64,000 nucleotides of DNA from assembly GCA_011392765.1 (NCBI GenBank), contig WYCW01000001.1:1227000-1290999 (forward strand), written 5' to 3'. A program made the translations under genes and the position numbers. Positions 12,622 to 22,181 of this stretch are shown here, piece after piece; position 1 is the first letter of the stretch; every line of letters starts with the position of its first letter. Under the pieces are notes generated by a model that did no database searches, was not told the DNA's origin, and saw nothing but the letters and a program-made list of their open reading frames with translations. This DNA comes from Candidatus Thiosymbion ectosymbiont of Catanema sp. Cochon2018 (GTDB lineage: Bacteria; Pseudomonadota; Gammaproteobacteria; Chromatiales; Chromatiaceae).

Positions 12622-13009
12622 GGCAAATTCTCTGCGATTTTGGTGTCCGGAGTGGGAGGGATGTCAAACAAGGTGGGTGTCCTCTTTTCCTCTCCGCAAT
12701 GGTAAGATCGACTTCAGCCAGATTCCGTCGGGCATAGGTCCAGGCGTTGGCCAAATCCTCGGCCCGCAGGGTAGGGTAACAGCGGAGAATTTCCGCCTTC
12801 GTACTGCCGAGCCGGCGGGCCTGTTCGAGGACCCATACAGGTATTCGGGTACGGACGATGCGCGCGGTTCCACCGCAAACACCAGGCATTTTTTCGATTC
12901 CCGGTGTCGCCCCGCCTAGATCGCGAGCAATCCATTGCAGTAACTGAGCCTTTTCCCCTGGGGATAGGTTGGGAAGCATCTTTTCGATGGATTGAAGCGG
13001 GGTGTTCAT
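12587..13009 (-). CDS. DUF433 domain protein with altered C-terminus
   Basis: Residues 1-110 are a standard DUF433 protein. There is an N-terminal helical part with LSPGEKAQLLQWIARDL, then GVCGGTARIVRTRIPVWVLE and AEILRCYPTLRAEDLANAW. DUF433 proteins are small winged-helix-like proteins often encoded next to PIN-type toxins and regarded as antitoxins. No PIN gene is adjacent here. After about residue 110 the frame runs into transposase-fragment sequence and ends as unrelated RGHPPCLTSLP, so the native tail is lost. Its ATG directly follows the stop of the truncated transposase upstream. Confidence 0.7.
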   Translation of the reverse strand: MNTPLQSIEKMLPNLSPGEKAQLLQWIARDLGGATPGIEKMPGVCGGTARIVRTRIPVWVLEQARRLGSTKAEILRCYPTLRAEDLANAWTYARRNLAEVDLTIAERKRGHPPCLTSLPLRTPKSQRICHDCSPLRSRLP

Positions 13010-13986
13010 CTACCCTCGGCCGCGCTTGAGAAGACGCTCGGCAAAGCCGATAAACCGCTCCCCGTCGATGCCCAGTCGGGCAAGTATCTCGGGTTCTCGT
13101 TTCTCAATGCATCCAGTTTTATCCGTGCGTAACGCCCACCCCGTCCAATCGACCAGTTCCAAATAGTCCTCGAAGGCAAAAGGCACCGCCCAGGGGGTCT
13201 GTGCGGTGGCATCGAAGGGCATCAACGGGGCCGGGGATAAGACCTGCGTCTCGGTCTCCGGTCGTAACCTTTCCCCATCCAGCATTTTCTCAGACTCTTT
13301 GATAGTCGTGGTCTTCTGTGGGTCGGCGTCGGACCCAATCTCCTTCGGTAATCCGACGACGCGCTCTTGAATCGAGGTGTAGTCCGAGGTCTCCGGCGTT
13401 TCCGCAAGCCCCGCCCGGACCGGATTCAGATCCACATAGGCCATCGCTGCCAGCAATGCTTTCTCATCGAGCAACGCCTGGCTCTTGAAGCGACCTTCCC
13501 AGAACCGCCCCTTCACACCATCCTCCGCATTGGCCCGACGGGCGATATGCTCGTTGAGAGTGCGCATGAACCAGGACAAATCGTGCAATCGCTCCTGGTA
13601 GACCTCGGCCTGCGCCTCGACTTCGGTGATCTCCGCCTGGCTCATCTCTGCCCGTGACGCAGAGAGATACCCCGTCACCAACACGGGTCCGGTGAAGAGC
13701 GCCGTCCAGCGTTTCAGGACCTCCTCTATCGACCACTCCGAGGCCCGTTCCCGGTCAATGCGCATCACGATGTGATAGTGGTTGCTCATCACCGCGTAAG
13801 CGGCCACATCAATGGCGAACAGGGCAGCAAGCTGCTGTATGCGCTCGACAATCCAGCCCCGGCGGTGGTCGAAATTCAAGCCCGAGACATGATCCTCACC
13901 ACACAAGAAGGCACGGCGCGCACACCGGTATACACAGTGATACCACGGAGTATCTTCAAGGGCAGAACTGAGCAGGGAGCGGTCAT
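13010..13986 (-). pseudogene. Y1 (REP-type/IS200-like) transposase, frameshifted and 3'-truncated
   Basis: This is the most complete copy. From a TTG at 13906 it gives 298 residues with the HUH motif SNHYHIVMRID, WFMRTLNEHIARRAN, GRFWEGRFKSQALLDE, and the nucleophile region AYVDLNPVRAGLAE. The original ATG (13986) is out of frame after about 8 codons because of a small deletion. The C-terminus stops at FAERLLKRGRG, whereas the 11409 copy continues for some 40 more residues. Both ends are therefore damaged. Confidence 0.78.
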
Positions 13987-14127
13987 GGCAAATTCCCTGC
14001 GATTCTGATGCTGGAAGGAGGCTTAGCCTGGAGTGGGAGGGATATCAAACAAAGTGGGTGTCTTTTCTCCCTTTCCTTTTACGCAGGTAGGGGGAAGCTT
14101 TCAAAGACTGAACCTGGCCCTTTTTCC

Positions 14128-14583
14128 TCAATCCGGCCAATAGTCATCGTCGAGCAGTTGTTCGACCGAAAAAGGGCAAGCGTTTGGAAAACTATCGAGC
14201 GCGAGACCGGTCTCCAGACTTGCACGCTTGCGCGCGGTAGCGTATCGATCGGTCATCAATTGCTCTACTTTGGAGTTCAGGCTGGGACTGTCCTTCAGCA
14301 GGTCCTGTATTTCGTCGCGTGCGTTGGTAATCGAAAGCCTCCAACTGACGCCTCTGTACTTCAGTTGGTATTGCCACTTGAGTAGGTGAACGATCAGGAG
14401 TTTCAGATAGCTGGAGAGGGCGCGTTTGTCGCTTTTTCCCATGTCCTCGATTTCCTCCGCGACCTGTTCCAAATCCACTTCGCCGATGTGTCCCTCGCGA
14501 AGGAGCTTGGATGTTTTGATGGTCCAGTCGTAGAAATCGCCATCGTATGCGTATTCGTTGATAGTGTCGGTATGGGTAGTCAT
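14128..14583 (-). CDS. DUF29 family protein
   Basis: A 151-residue protein with the DUF29 layout: YDGDFYDWTIKTSKLLREG, VDLEQVAEEIEDMGKSDKRA, then LLIVHLLKWQYQ and W-rich helices. DUF29 proteins are mainly found in cyanobacteria and gammaproteobacteria, often in many copies and near mobile DNA. No activity is known. It has its own start and no obvious operon partner. The region 13987-14127 upstream of its 3' end shows no gene. Confidence 0.82.
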   Translation of the reverse strand: MTTHTDTINEYAYDGDFYDWTIKTSKLLREGHIGEVDLEQVAEEIEDMGKSDKRALSSYLKLLIVHLLKWQYQLKYRGVSWRLSITNARDEIQDLLKDSPSLNSKVEQLMTDRYATARKRASLETGLALDSFPNACPFSVEQLLDDDYWPD

Positions 14584-14677
14584 TGGACGGCTCTCAGTGA
14601 GATTGCTGTACCCTGCTGATTACCTTCGGCCTAATAAGATCCTGCTAACGCGCTTTTGACCGGGCGAGGTTTACCGT

Positions 14678-14862
14678 TGGTGCGCCAAGCGAAGCTTGGC
14701 GTTTCTTGCTGGGTGAAAGTCCCGGTCGGGAGGGGGACCTGGATGATCTCTCGTAAGGGCTAACCACCCACCCGTATCGCGTGTTGCGCCTCTAGCGGAT
14801 AGCGACGCCTTGGTAGGGACACGGGAGCCATCGTGAACAACGGAGGTGAAGCGTACACAGAG
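14678..14862 (+). mobile_element. Probable group II intron 5' remnant
   Basis: The block begins GTGCGCCAAGCGAAGCTTGG, like the GTGYG 5' end of bacterial group II introns. It continues with GGGTGAAAGTCCCGG and GTGAACAACGGAGGTGAAGC, words typical of intron domain I. No reverse transcriptase, domain V or 3' end is present. This call rests on motif memory and should be tested with a covariance model. Confidence 0.45.
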
Positions 14863-14883
14863 AATCTACGACAAGCGGCCGGC

Positions 14884-14985
14884 AGCTAACTTAATGGCAT
14901 TGGGTTGCAGGCGAGACGCCTGCGCTACGTTCTTAGTTTCTGCGATGACCCGGCTTAATTGAGAACACCCCCCAGTGCAGCATAG
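14884..14985. repeat. Right-end remnants of MITE-C and MITE-B
   Basis: GCTAACTTAATGGCATTG at 14885-14902 is the right terminal repeat of MITE-C. GGCTTAATTGAGAACACCCC (14961 onward) is the right terminal repeat of MITE-B. The preceding TTCTTAGTTTCTGCGATGAC is shared with the MITE-B copy at 38364. Left ends are missing. The rest of 14584-15155 has no gene. Confidence 0.65.
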
Positions 14986-15155
14986 TGAAAATCCTAATAC
15001 CATTCTTTTCTCTCCAGGGGACCTTGAAAAATTGCCTTCCCGGAAATTTTCCACGATGCGAAGTGAAAACGCGGTTTCCACTTCGCTTATCCGGTGGGGA
15101 GTGTTTGTCGTCTCTATCTGCTGCCCCCGTTGGTCGACAACGAGCGGGGCCACGT

Positions 15156-16988
15156 CTATTCGACGGTGACGGATTTGGCCAGATTCCGCGGTTGGTCCAC
15201 GTCGGTGCCCTTGAGTACGGCTACGTGGTAGGCCAGAAGTTGGAGCGGGACGGTGAAGAGCAAGGGGGAGATGAGGCCGTCTACCTGGGGGATCTTGATG
15301 ACGGTCGTGCCCCGCCCTTCCGCCATGGTGACGCGGTCGTCGGCGAACACGAAGAGCTCGCCGCCCCGGGCACGGACTTCTTCGAGATTGGATTTGAGCT
15401 TCTCGAGCAGTTGGTCGTTGGGTGCGACGGCAACTACGGGCATGGCTTCGTCGATGAGGGCCAGGGGACCATGTTTGAGCTCGCCAGCGGGATAGGCCTC
15501 GGCGTGGATATAGGAGATTTCCTTGAGCTTTAAGGCCCCTTCCAAGGCGATGGGATACTGATCGCCGCGCCCCAGGAACAGGGTATGATGCTTTTCCGCG
15601 AAGCGTTCACCGAGCCCCTTGATGGTCCCGTCCAGGGCCAACACCGCCTGGATCTTTCCGGGCAGGGTCCGCAGTAGATCCACGCACTGCGCCTCGGTCT
15701 CCCGGTCCAAGCCATGGTAGTGTCCAATGACGGTCGTCAACAGCAGCAAGGCGGTCAGCTGGGTGGTAAAGGCCTTGGTGGAGGCCACGCCGATCTCGGG
15801 GCCGGCCCGGGTCAGGAACACGAGCTCGGACTCACGTACCAGGGAGCTCTCCGGAACATTGCAGATGGCCAGAGTAGCGGTATAACCGAGCTGCTTGGCC
15901 ATCCGCAAGGCGGCCAAGGTATCGGCGGTCTCACCGGATTGGGAGATGGCGACGAAGAGCGCGTTAGCAGGCACCACCGGCTTGCGGTAGCGGTACTCGC
16001 TGGCCACCTCGACGTTACAGGGCAGGCCGGTGAGCGACTCGATCCAGTAACGGGCCACTAGGGCGGCATGGAAGCTGGTGCCGCAGGCGACGATCGTGAC
16101 CGCCTTGATCCCCTCGAAAATCCGTTCGGCCTCGTTGCCGAACGCCTGCGGCAAGACACGACTGTGGGAGATCCGTCCCTCTAAGGCGTCCTCGATCGCG
16201 CGGGGCTGCTCGAAGATTTCCTTGAGCATATAGTGGCGGTACTGACCACGCTCCACGGCGTCCGCGCACAGGCCGGAGGTCTTGACCGGGCGCTCCACGG
16301 GCTCGCCTGCGGCGTTCCGGATCCGGACCGTATCGCGGGTGATCTCGGCGAGATCGCCGTCTTCCAGAAAAATGAAGCGCTGGGTAACCGCCAGCAGCGC
16401 GAAGACGTCCGAGGCGATGAAGTTTTCCCCGAAGCCGAGACCGATGACCAACGGGCTGCCGTATCTGGCGGCGACCAGCCGGTCCGGATCACGGGTATCG
16501 AGGACGCCCAAGGCATAAGCCCCTTCCAGCAGCCGGACGGTATCGCGCACCGCCTCCAACAGCCCCTGGCCAGCCTCGAGCCGATCGTAGACGGCGTGGA
16601 CGATGACCTCGGTGTCGGTGTCGGACGTGAAGACATGGCCCTCGGCCGACTGTTCTTCGCGCAGCAGTTGGTAGTTTTCGATGATCCCATTATGGACGAC
16701 GGCGCAACGGTCGCGGCAGATGTGGGGATGGGCATTGCGCTCCGAGGGTTCGCCATGGGTCGCCCAACGCGTATGGGCGATACCCGACCTGCCGGGCAGT
16801 GGATGGTGCGCCATATCCGCGGCGAGACGTTCCACCTTCCCCAGCACCCGAACCCGTCTCAGCTCGTCCGGCGCCTCAAGCACCGCCATGCCGGCCGAAT
16901 CATAGCCACGGTACTCGAGGCGCCGCAGCCCCTCCAGCAGGATGGTCGCGACTTCACGTTGGGAGATACCACCGACAATACCGCACAT
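15156..16988 (-). CDS. glmS: Glutamine-fructose-6-phosphate aminotransferase (isomerising)
   Basis: A 610-residue enzyme making glucosamine-6-phosphate, the first committed step to UDP-GlcNAc for peptidoglycan and LPS. The N-terminal nucleophile is Cys2 (MCGIVGGIS). The glutaminase domain has [18 protein letters not shown] and ends near residue 240. Two SIS isomerase domains follow ([23 protein letters not shown]), then the conserved tail AKSVTVE. glmU lies upstream on the same strand, 424 bp away across a repeat. The glmS ribozyme of Firmicutes is not present. Confidence 0.97.
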   Translation of the reverse strand: MCGIVGGISQREVATILLEGLRRLEYRGYDSAGMAVLEAPDELRRVRVLGKVERLAADMAHHPLPGRSGIAHTRWATHGEPSERNAHPHICRDRCAVVHNGIIENYQLLREEQSAEGHVFTSDTDTEVIVHAVYDRLEAGQGLLEAVRDTVRLLEGAYALGVLDTRDPDRLVAARYGSPLVIGLGFGENFIASDVFALLAVTQRFIFLEDGDLAEITRDTVRIRNAAGEPVERPVKTSGLCADAVERGQYRHYMLKEIFEQPRAIEDALEGRISHSRVLPQAFGNEAERIFEGIKAVTIVACGTSFHAALVARYWIESLTGLPCNVEVASEYRYRKPVVPANALFVAISQSGETADTLAALRMAKQLGYTATLAICNVPESSLVRESELVFLTRAGPEIGVASTKAFTTQLTALLLLTTVIGHYHGLDRETEAQCVDLLRTLPGKIQAVLALDGTIKGLGERFAEKHHTLFLGRGDQYPIALEGALKLKEISYIHAEAYPAGELKHGPLALIDEAMPVVAVAPNDQLLEKLKSNLEEVRARGGELFVFADDRVTMAEGRGTTVIKIPQVDGLISPLLFTVPLQLLAYHVAVLKGTDVDQPRNLAKSVTVE

Positions 16989-17004
16989 GGCTAACGAGGC
17001 TTCG

Positions 17005-17305
17005 CCTCAGACCGACGAGGCGTGATCACCGCTCTCTCGCGATCGAAAACGGAACCGTGATCGTAGTCGTAATCGGAGACGCAAGGCAAAGCGGGCAGGG
17101 AAAACCTGATGGCTACGGGTTTCGACCCGGCACCTGGCCGGGACCTCTGGATTCCACGATCGGCGAAAGTATTCTGTCTCTCCTACGGCGGCTTCGATCA
17201 CGATCACGATCACGATCACGATCACGATCACGATCACGACAACGAGAGAGGTTAGACGTTTGCGAAATTTGACTCATTTGCACAAAATCTGATCGTTCAA
17301 GGAAT
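17005..17305 (-). repeat. About 300-bp repeat with (GATCAC)n, inverted twin of 63440-63770
   Basis: The segment contains the CTCGTCGGTCTGAGGCGAAG word, ATTCCACGATCGGCGAAAG and seven consecutive GATCAC hexamers (17196-17235), ending at the CAAATGAGTCAA repeat. It matches 63440-63770 in opposite orientation over nearly its full length. The hexamer tract is shorter there. 17306-17412 shows no gene. Confidence 0.8.
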
Positions 17306-17412
17306 TTTAGCATACCTGGGTAGAAAATCCGGAATGATCGCTTTCTCTGCGTCCTCAGCGTCTCTGCGGTTCACGAGTACATCGCAGAAGCTGTGCGTCG
17401 GGTCAGGCTTCG

Positions 17413-18789
17413 CTAACCCGATCCGGGTCCCTGCTTACGGGGTCGTTGCCAACCCTCTACGGTAGTCTGTTTGGCACGGGTGACCGTGAGCTTGCCCGCA
17501 GGTACCTTACGACAGACGACCGACCCGGCGCCGACGGTGGCACCGGCGCCGATCTCCACCGGCGCGACCAGGGAGGCGTTCGAGCCGATGAAGGCGCGAT
17601 CCTCGATAACCGTCAGGTGCTTGGCGGCGCCGTCATAGTTGCAAGTGATGGTCCCAGCGCCGACGTTGACGTCGCAGCCGATCCGGGCGTCACCCACATA
17701 GGTAAGGTGATTCACCTTGCTGCCTTCTCCGACCTGGGATTTTTTGAGCTCGACGAAGTTGCCCACATGCACCTCGTCCGCCAGCACCGCCTCCGGCCGG
17801 AGGCGGGAGAAGGGACCGATGCGGGCATCGGCGCCGACGACAGCGCCCTCGATGACGCAGTTGGCAAAGACCTCCGTGCCGGGGCCCAGTTCACAGTCCC
17901 GGAGCAGACAATTGGGACCGATCGACACGCCCGCGCCGAGTCGGACCTCGCCTTCGATAACCACATTCACATCGATGCTGACATCTTCCCCGGCGTGCAG
18001 CCGGCCACGGATGTCGAACCGGGCGGGGTCGGCGAGTGTCACACCGTCACGCATCAATGCCTCCGCTCGGCGGCGCTGGAAAGCACGCTCCAGGGCCGCG
18101 AGTTGGATCCTGTCGTTGACCCCATACACCTCATCCAGGGTACGCGGGTGACTAGTGGCGATCTCTACTCCTTCCTGCACGGCCAGCGCGAAGACATCGG
18201 TCAAATAGTATTCGCCTTGGGCATTCCGGTTTTCGATGCGTGCAAGCCAATCATCCAGCCTGGCCCGGTCCGCAACCAGAAAACCTGTGTTGGCCTCGCC
18301 GATCCGGAGCTCGGCCTCCGTGGCATCCTGCTGCTCCACAATGCGCACGACCTGCCCGGTCTTGTCTCGGACGATGCGCCCGTAGCCGGTGGGATCATCG
18401 AAAGTTGCGGTCAGCATACCGAGATCGGTATCCACTGCGGCATCCATCAGGTGTTGGAGCGTGGTCGGCTCCATAAGCGGTACATCACCGTAGAGGACCA
18501 GGATTCGATCCATGTCCCGCAGGCTGGGCATGGCCTGCATGACGGCATGGCCGGTCCCCTGCTGCTCGGCCTGCTCCACCCAGACACAGTCGTAGTCGGC
18601 CATCCGCTGGGGGACCAATTCGCCCCCATAGCCGTAGACGACACACACCCGCGCCGCCCCGAGGGCCTGCGCGGTATCCAGGACGTGGGCCAGGAGCGGT
18701 CTGCCGGCAAGTGGATGCAGGACCTTCGGTATCCGCGAGCGCATCCGTTTGCCCTTTCCCGCGGCGAGCACAACGACGCCGAGCTTCAT
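17413..18789 (-). CDS. glmU: Bifunctional UDP-GlcNAc pyrophosphorylase / GlcN-1-P acetyltransferase
   Basis: A 458-residue enzyme carrying out the last two steps of UDP-GlcNAc synthesis. The N-terminal nucleotidyltransferase signature is LAAGKGKRMRSRIPKVLHPL, with VLYGDVPLM and the Mg-site region GEYYLTDVFALA. The C-terminal half is a left-handed beta-helix of hexapeptide repeats with VGNFVELKKSQVGEGSK, NHLTYVGDARIG and TCNYDGAAKHLT. It is paired with the downstream glmS, so the two amino-sugar genes are neighbours. Confidence 0.97.
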   Translation of the reverse strand: MKLGVVVLAAGKGKRMRSRIPKVLHPLAGRPLLAHVLDTAQALGAARVCVVYGYGGELVPQRMADYDCVWVEQAEQQGTGHAVMQAMPSLRDMDRILVLYGDVPLMEPTTLQHLMDAAVDTDLGMLTATFDDPTGYGRIVRDKTGQVVRIVEQQDATEAELRIGEANTGFLVADRARLDDWLARIENRNAQGEYYLTDVFALAVQEGVEIATSHPRTLDEVYGVNDRIQLAALERAFQRRRAEALMRDGVTLADPARFDIRGRLHAGEDVSIDVNVVIEGEVRLGAGVSIGPNCLLRDCELGPGTEVFANCVIEGAVVGADARIGPFSRLRPEAVLADEVHVGNFVELKKSQVGEGSKVNHLTYVGDARIGCDVNVGAGTITCNYDGAAKHLTVIEDRAFIGSNASLVAPVEIGAGATVGAGSVVCRKVPAGKLTVTRAKQTTVEGWQRPRKQGPGSG

Positions 18790-18862
18790 AGTGGAGATAC
18801 TCCCAGTGTGAACGATCCCGTCCGCGCCCCCGGGACCTTCCGATTCGACCGGTCATCCGCGT

Positions 18863-19354
18863 TCAATGGTGCCCCCAAGGTGCCGCGTGGGCCATTCCGT
18901 CCTCCATGTGTTCCTGCTCCGTCGGGTCGCGGACTTCCCTAATCTCTATCTCGATCCGCAGATCCTTTCCGGCGAGCGGGTGGTTACCATCTACGGTGAG
19001 CTGCCCATCCTCGATCCTGGTGACATAAAAGGTCTTGACATCGCCCGACTCGCTCTGCATCTGCACCTCGGCACCGACATGCCAAAACTGGGGCGGAACA
19101 TTGTCGATGGCGTCGGTAAAGGTGAGGTTCGGGTCGTAGGGACCGACGCCCTGATCCGGTCTCAGCTCGAGCTGGACTCTGTCGCCGGCGCGCTTCCCCG
19201 CCAGCGCCTGGTCCATGCCGCCGATGATCTCGGTCCGGCCCCCGTGGATATAGCTCACGGGCAGATCGGATTGCTCCAGCACGCTACCGGATTGGTCGCA
19301 AATGCTATAGGTGAGAGATACGAGCTTTCCGTTCCTGATCGTTTGGTTGGTCAT
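18863..19354 (-). CDS. slyD: SlyD-like FKBP peptidyl-prolyl isomerase
   Basis: A 163-residue FKBP-type prolyl isomerase and chaperone. The FKBP core is split by an insert-in-flap domain: YIHGGRTEIIGGMDQALAGK, then DQGVGPYDPNL, then the flap region, then DGNHPLAGKDLRIEIEI. SlyD proteins fold clients and bind nickel through a His-rich tail. The tail here is short, with EQEHMEDGMAHAAPWGHH. It lies upstream of glmU on the same strand with a 73-bp gap, so co-transcription is possible. Confidence 0.9.
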   Translation of the reverse strand: MTNQTIRNGKLVSLTYSICDQSGSVLEQSDLPVSYIHGGRTEIIGGMDQALAGKRAGDRVQLELRPDQGVGPYDPNLTFTDAIDNVPPQFWHVGAEVQMQSESGDVKTFYVTRIEDGQLTVDGNHPLAGKDLRIEIEIREVRDPTEQEHMEDGMAHAAPWGHH

Positions 19355-19605
19355 TGCACTGGGGATCGTTCGGGGAATAAATCAGTATAACGTATCGACC
19401 TGGAAGGTGCACGGTAGTAAAAATACCCTTCAGCCTGATCGGGGGGCACAGCCTGCCCCCTACGGGTACGGTTCTATAAAAATCAATGGCTTAGTTTTTA
19501 GACAGCCTCTAAAGAAACTTTCAATTATCAGTGAAACAATACCAGCCAGGATTGCTCCGACCATCCACTTAAGGACTCGATGGCAAACAGGGCAGCAAAT
19601 AGTAA

Positions 19606-21075
19606 TCAATATTTCGCTATCTGCCCCCCGATTTTCTTTACTTCGTTCACGAGAAATTCAAAGTCTTGTTTTTGACTACGGTGGTTGACGTTACAAGCGC
19701 GCAACATGTATTTGCCCTTGATCGTCGTATCAGAAATCATCAAGAATGACATCCGGTTGAGTTCGTCATAGATGATCTTGTTCAGCTTCTCTATCTCTGG
19801 TTCAATCAGTCCTTTTGGCTTGTAGCGGAAGCAGACAACATTGGAAGTCACCGGGGCAGTAATCTCCATATTAGGCTCTCTACCGATTAATTCGGATAGA
19901 TAATTTATTTGATCAACGTTCTGTTGCACCAGGTTGCCGTACTTGTTCTTACCGTAGGCTCTGAGGAGCATGTACGCCTTAAGGCTGGTGAAGTTTCTGG
20001 ACAGCGCAAGGGCCAGGTTATGAGGACCGGTTATTTGATCTTCAAGTTGATCGAGTGCGGATTTCAGGTATTTCGCCTCATGACCGTAAACAAAAGTGTT
20101 GTAGTGAGCGAGTCGATCTTTGACGAGTGTGCATCCAATGCCGTAGGGCATGCACATCCACTTGTGAAGATCGATAGCCAGAGAGTCTGCACGTTCCATG
20201 CCGTCTGCGAGATGCCTATGTGTCTCGGAGATTTTTACCCAGGTTCCAAAAGCACCATCCACGTGGAACCACATGTTTTCTTTCTTCGCCAGATCAGCTA
20301 AGGCATTAAGGTCGTCAAAGGCACCGCTATTCACAGTTCCAGCACACCCGATTATGCAGAACGGATGATTGTTTTGCTTCCTATCATCTTCAATTGCCTT
20401 TCTCAAAGCATCGAGTCGAATCCTGCAGTCGTCGTCTGTTGGAATCCACCTCAAGGCTTCATTTCCGAGGCCGAGGAGCTCGACTGAACGCTCAAGACAA
20501 TGGTGAGTCTCATCGCTGCAGTAAAGGGTCATTCTTCGACGGAGTCCTTGAACACCTTCTGCCTTCATGTCAACCTCAGCCTCTGTATTTCGAGCAACGG
20601 CTAATCCGGTGAAATTAGCCTCTGAGCCACCGCTTACGAGTACTCCGCCAGCCTCTTCGGGGAAGTCGACCATCTCCTTAATCCAGCCGATTACCTGCTT
20701 GTGGACATATGCTTCTGCGAAAAGGCTTTCTTGGCAACTGTTCATACCCGCTCTTAGCATCTCAGCGAACATCCCATATGGGGAGCCGGTTCCGGCAACT
20801 AGTCCCCAAAACCGAGGCCTCGTGATTGAAAACGTATAAGGGAGAATACTATGTTGGAATACCTCGTAAACTTTCTCTTCGCCTTCCCCGTCGTGTGTAA
20901 GAGGAACGCAAATATCCTCGATGGCTTTTTGGGTGGGAGAACCTGATGGTTCGGATCGTACATTCCGTAGGTATGTTAACATGTCGTCAACCATCCGATG
21001 ACCGAGTGCCCGCATGGATTCCCAATCCTCGGGGTCGAGTGTTTCTTCTATTGGCTTTACTTTCTCTTGCAACAT
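19606..21075 (-). CDS. PLP-dependent amino acid decarboxylase (group II)
   Basis: A 489-residue pyridoxal-phosphate decarboxylase of the DOPA/glutamate/histidine-decarboxylase-like family. The ATG at 21075 follows GAGGAG. The PLP site includes GGSEANFTGLAV (about residues 149-160), HVDGAFGTW (271-279) and the Schiff-base Lys305 in DLHKWMCMPYG. The substrate cannot be read from sequence. It differs from neighbours in base composition (AT-richer) and lies just downstream of an attC-like site, so it looks like an acquired cassette gene. No attC is seen 3' of it. 19355-19605 shows no gene. Confidence 0.88.
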   Translation of the reverse strand: MLQEKVKPIEETLDPEDWESMRALGHRMVDDMLTYLRNVRSEPSGSPTQKAIEDICVPLTHDGEGEEKVYEVFQHSILPYTFSITRPRFWGLVAGTGSPYGMFAEMLRAGMNSCQESLFAEAYVHKQVIGWIKEMVDFPEEAGGVLVSGGSEANFTGLAVARNTEAEVDMKAEGVQGLRRRMTLYCSDETHHCLERSVELLGLGNEALRWIPTDDDCRIRLDALRKAIEDDRKQNNHPFCIIGCAGTVNSGAFDDLNALADLAKKENMWFHVDGAFGTWVKISETHRHLADGMERADSLAIDLHKWMCMPYGIGCTLVKDRLAHYNTFVYGHEAKYLKSALDQLEDQITGPHNLALALSRNFTSLKAYMLLRAYGKNKYGNLVQQNVDQINYLSELIGREPNMEITAPVTSNVVCFRYKPKGLIEPEIEKLNKIIYDELNRMSFLMISDTTIKGKYMLRACNVNHRSQKQDFEFLVNEVKKIGGQIAKY

Positions 21076-21131
21076 TTTCTCTTTCTCCTCATTCAAATTT
21101 ATTCCAGATATTGTAGCTTGTATATCATTTC

Positions 21132-21235
21132 GCCTAACGGCTTGGCTCAAGCGCCCAATGCCGCGTGGCACTGAGCTTGAAAGTTGCTGAGGAGCCGGAC
21201 CGCGGCATTGGGTCGCCTGCAGCCGAATGTTAGGC
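21132..21235 (-). other. attC-like integron recombination site 1
   Basis: The outer boxes GCCTAAC (21132-21138) and GTTAGGC (21229-21235) enclose a long imperfect hairpin. The inner boxes are GGCTCAAGCG and CGCCTGCAGCC, which pair with one extra base, the asymmetry typical of attC. The central stem CCCAATGCCGCG pairs with CGCGGCATTGGG. It lies just 3' of the MNT-HEPN gene on the minus strand, the normal cassette arrangement. Confidence 0.78.
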
Positions 21236-21300
21236 GAATGGGCTGTGAAAAACGACCCGTCAATTGAGCCTGCTCCCTTTTTCCCCTTATTGCTTGATGA

Positions 21301-21759
21301 TTATTCATAACTTGCAATCTTCTCTTGACACAACATCCCTGTTAATTGTTGTAAATGCTTTACGCGTTCCGCCAGCCATATTAGTTCTTCCTGAGAAATT
21401 TTGTAATGCTCTGAATAACGAGCATCGACATAGGCTTGTTTTAGCAATTGAAAACGGCGGCGCTGAACCTTACTGTCTTGCGGAAACACCCCCGCAATGC
21501 GTTCATCTTGCGAGATTGCTAACGAGTTAAGTTGCTTCAAGTTATGCGTATATGGCTTGTAGTTAGTTAAGACCAACAGCAAACATGCAAAGTAACGTTC
21601 GGTAGCTTGATGTAGACTGAACGCAGCTAAGCTGTGCTCTTCCCGCTCCAAATAAAAATCATACCCTTCATAAAATCCCTTTCCCTTCTCAAACCATTGT
21701 TTATAATTCTGTTCCGCAATGACTTTGGATTCTTCTGGGGTTAGATTGCCTGCCTCCAT
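21301..21759 (-). CDS. HEPN half of an IS1-split MNT-HEPN protein
   Basis: A 152-residue reading frame with a HEPN domain: AAFSLHQATERYFACLLLVL, YTHNLKQLN and the RNase-like DARYSEHYKIS (R-x3-H-Y). The ATG used here is an internal Met of the original gene. Removing IS1 and one copy of its 8-bp duplication fuses this frame directly to the nucleotidyltransferase half upstream (reading KRDLMEAGNLTPEE). The original product was a single protein of about 293 residues, a known class linked to toxin-antitoxin function. Whether this half is translated alone is unknown. Confidence 0.8.
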   Translation of the reverse strand: MEAGNLTPEESKVIAEQNYKQWFEKGKGFYEGYDFYLEREEHSLAAFSLHQATERYFACLLLVLTNYKPYTHNLKQLNSLAISQDERIAGVFPQDSKVQRRRFQLLKQAYVDARYSEHYKISQEELIWLAERVKHLQQLTGMLCQEKIASYE

Positions 21760-21863
21760 CAGGTGGTAGTGTTATTACTTTGTTGCTTAATTATAAATCA
21801 CTTGATATAATTTACCTGAGCTTTAAGCTATTAACCGAACAAAATTTTACCGAGGAAACTCTT

Positions 21864-22181
21864 ATGGTATTACTACCCGTAAAATGCCCTGTCTGCAATG
21901 GTATTGATGTTACTAAACATGGCAACACCAGCAATGGCAAGCAGCGTTTTATTTGCAAAGAACAGGCCTGTGAGGGCAAAACGTTTATCCAGGATTATTC
22001 CGAGAAAGGGCGGTTACCGGAAACGAAACAACAAATCATTGAGATGGCACTGAATGGCAGCGGCATTCGTGATACCGCGCGGGTACTGGGTATCAGTCCT
22101 GTGACCGTTATCAATGAATTAAAAAAAAGAACCCGAGTTGCATGCCGTGAATCACGATTTTTTAGCGACCCACACGCCTGA
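21864..22181 (+). CDS. insA: IS1 InsA
   Basis: A 105-residue product starting at ATG 21864 after GAGG. Upstream frame is open to 21780, but without family similarity. The zinc-finger pattern CPVCNG...CKEQAC is followed by a helix-turn-helix with MALNGSGIRDTARVLGIS. InsA alone represses the element. A run of eight A residues near 22118-22125 before GAACCC is the likely -1 slip site that yields the InsAB transposase. Confidence 0.88.
   Translation: MVLLPVKCPVCNGIDVTKHGNTSNGKQRFICKEQACEGKTFIQDYSEKGRLPETKQQIIEMALNGSGIRDTARVLGISPVTVINELKKRTRVACRESRFFSDPHA

Noticed and set aside
17007..17272. Frames reading the GATCAC tract as Arg-Ser or Ile-Val repeats
   Set aside because: Simple repeat translation with no ribosome site or conserved domain. 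The twin copy at 63440 has a different tract length and broken frames.
16989..17412. glmS ribozyme or other riboswitch before glmS
   Set aside because: The interval is a repeat with GATC hexamers. No ribozyme core was recognised, and the glmS ribozyme is a Firmicutes feature.
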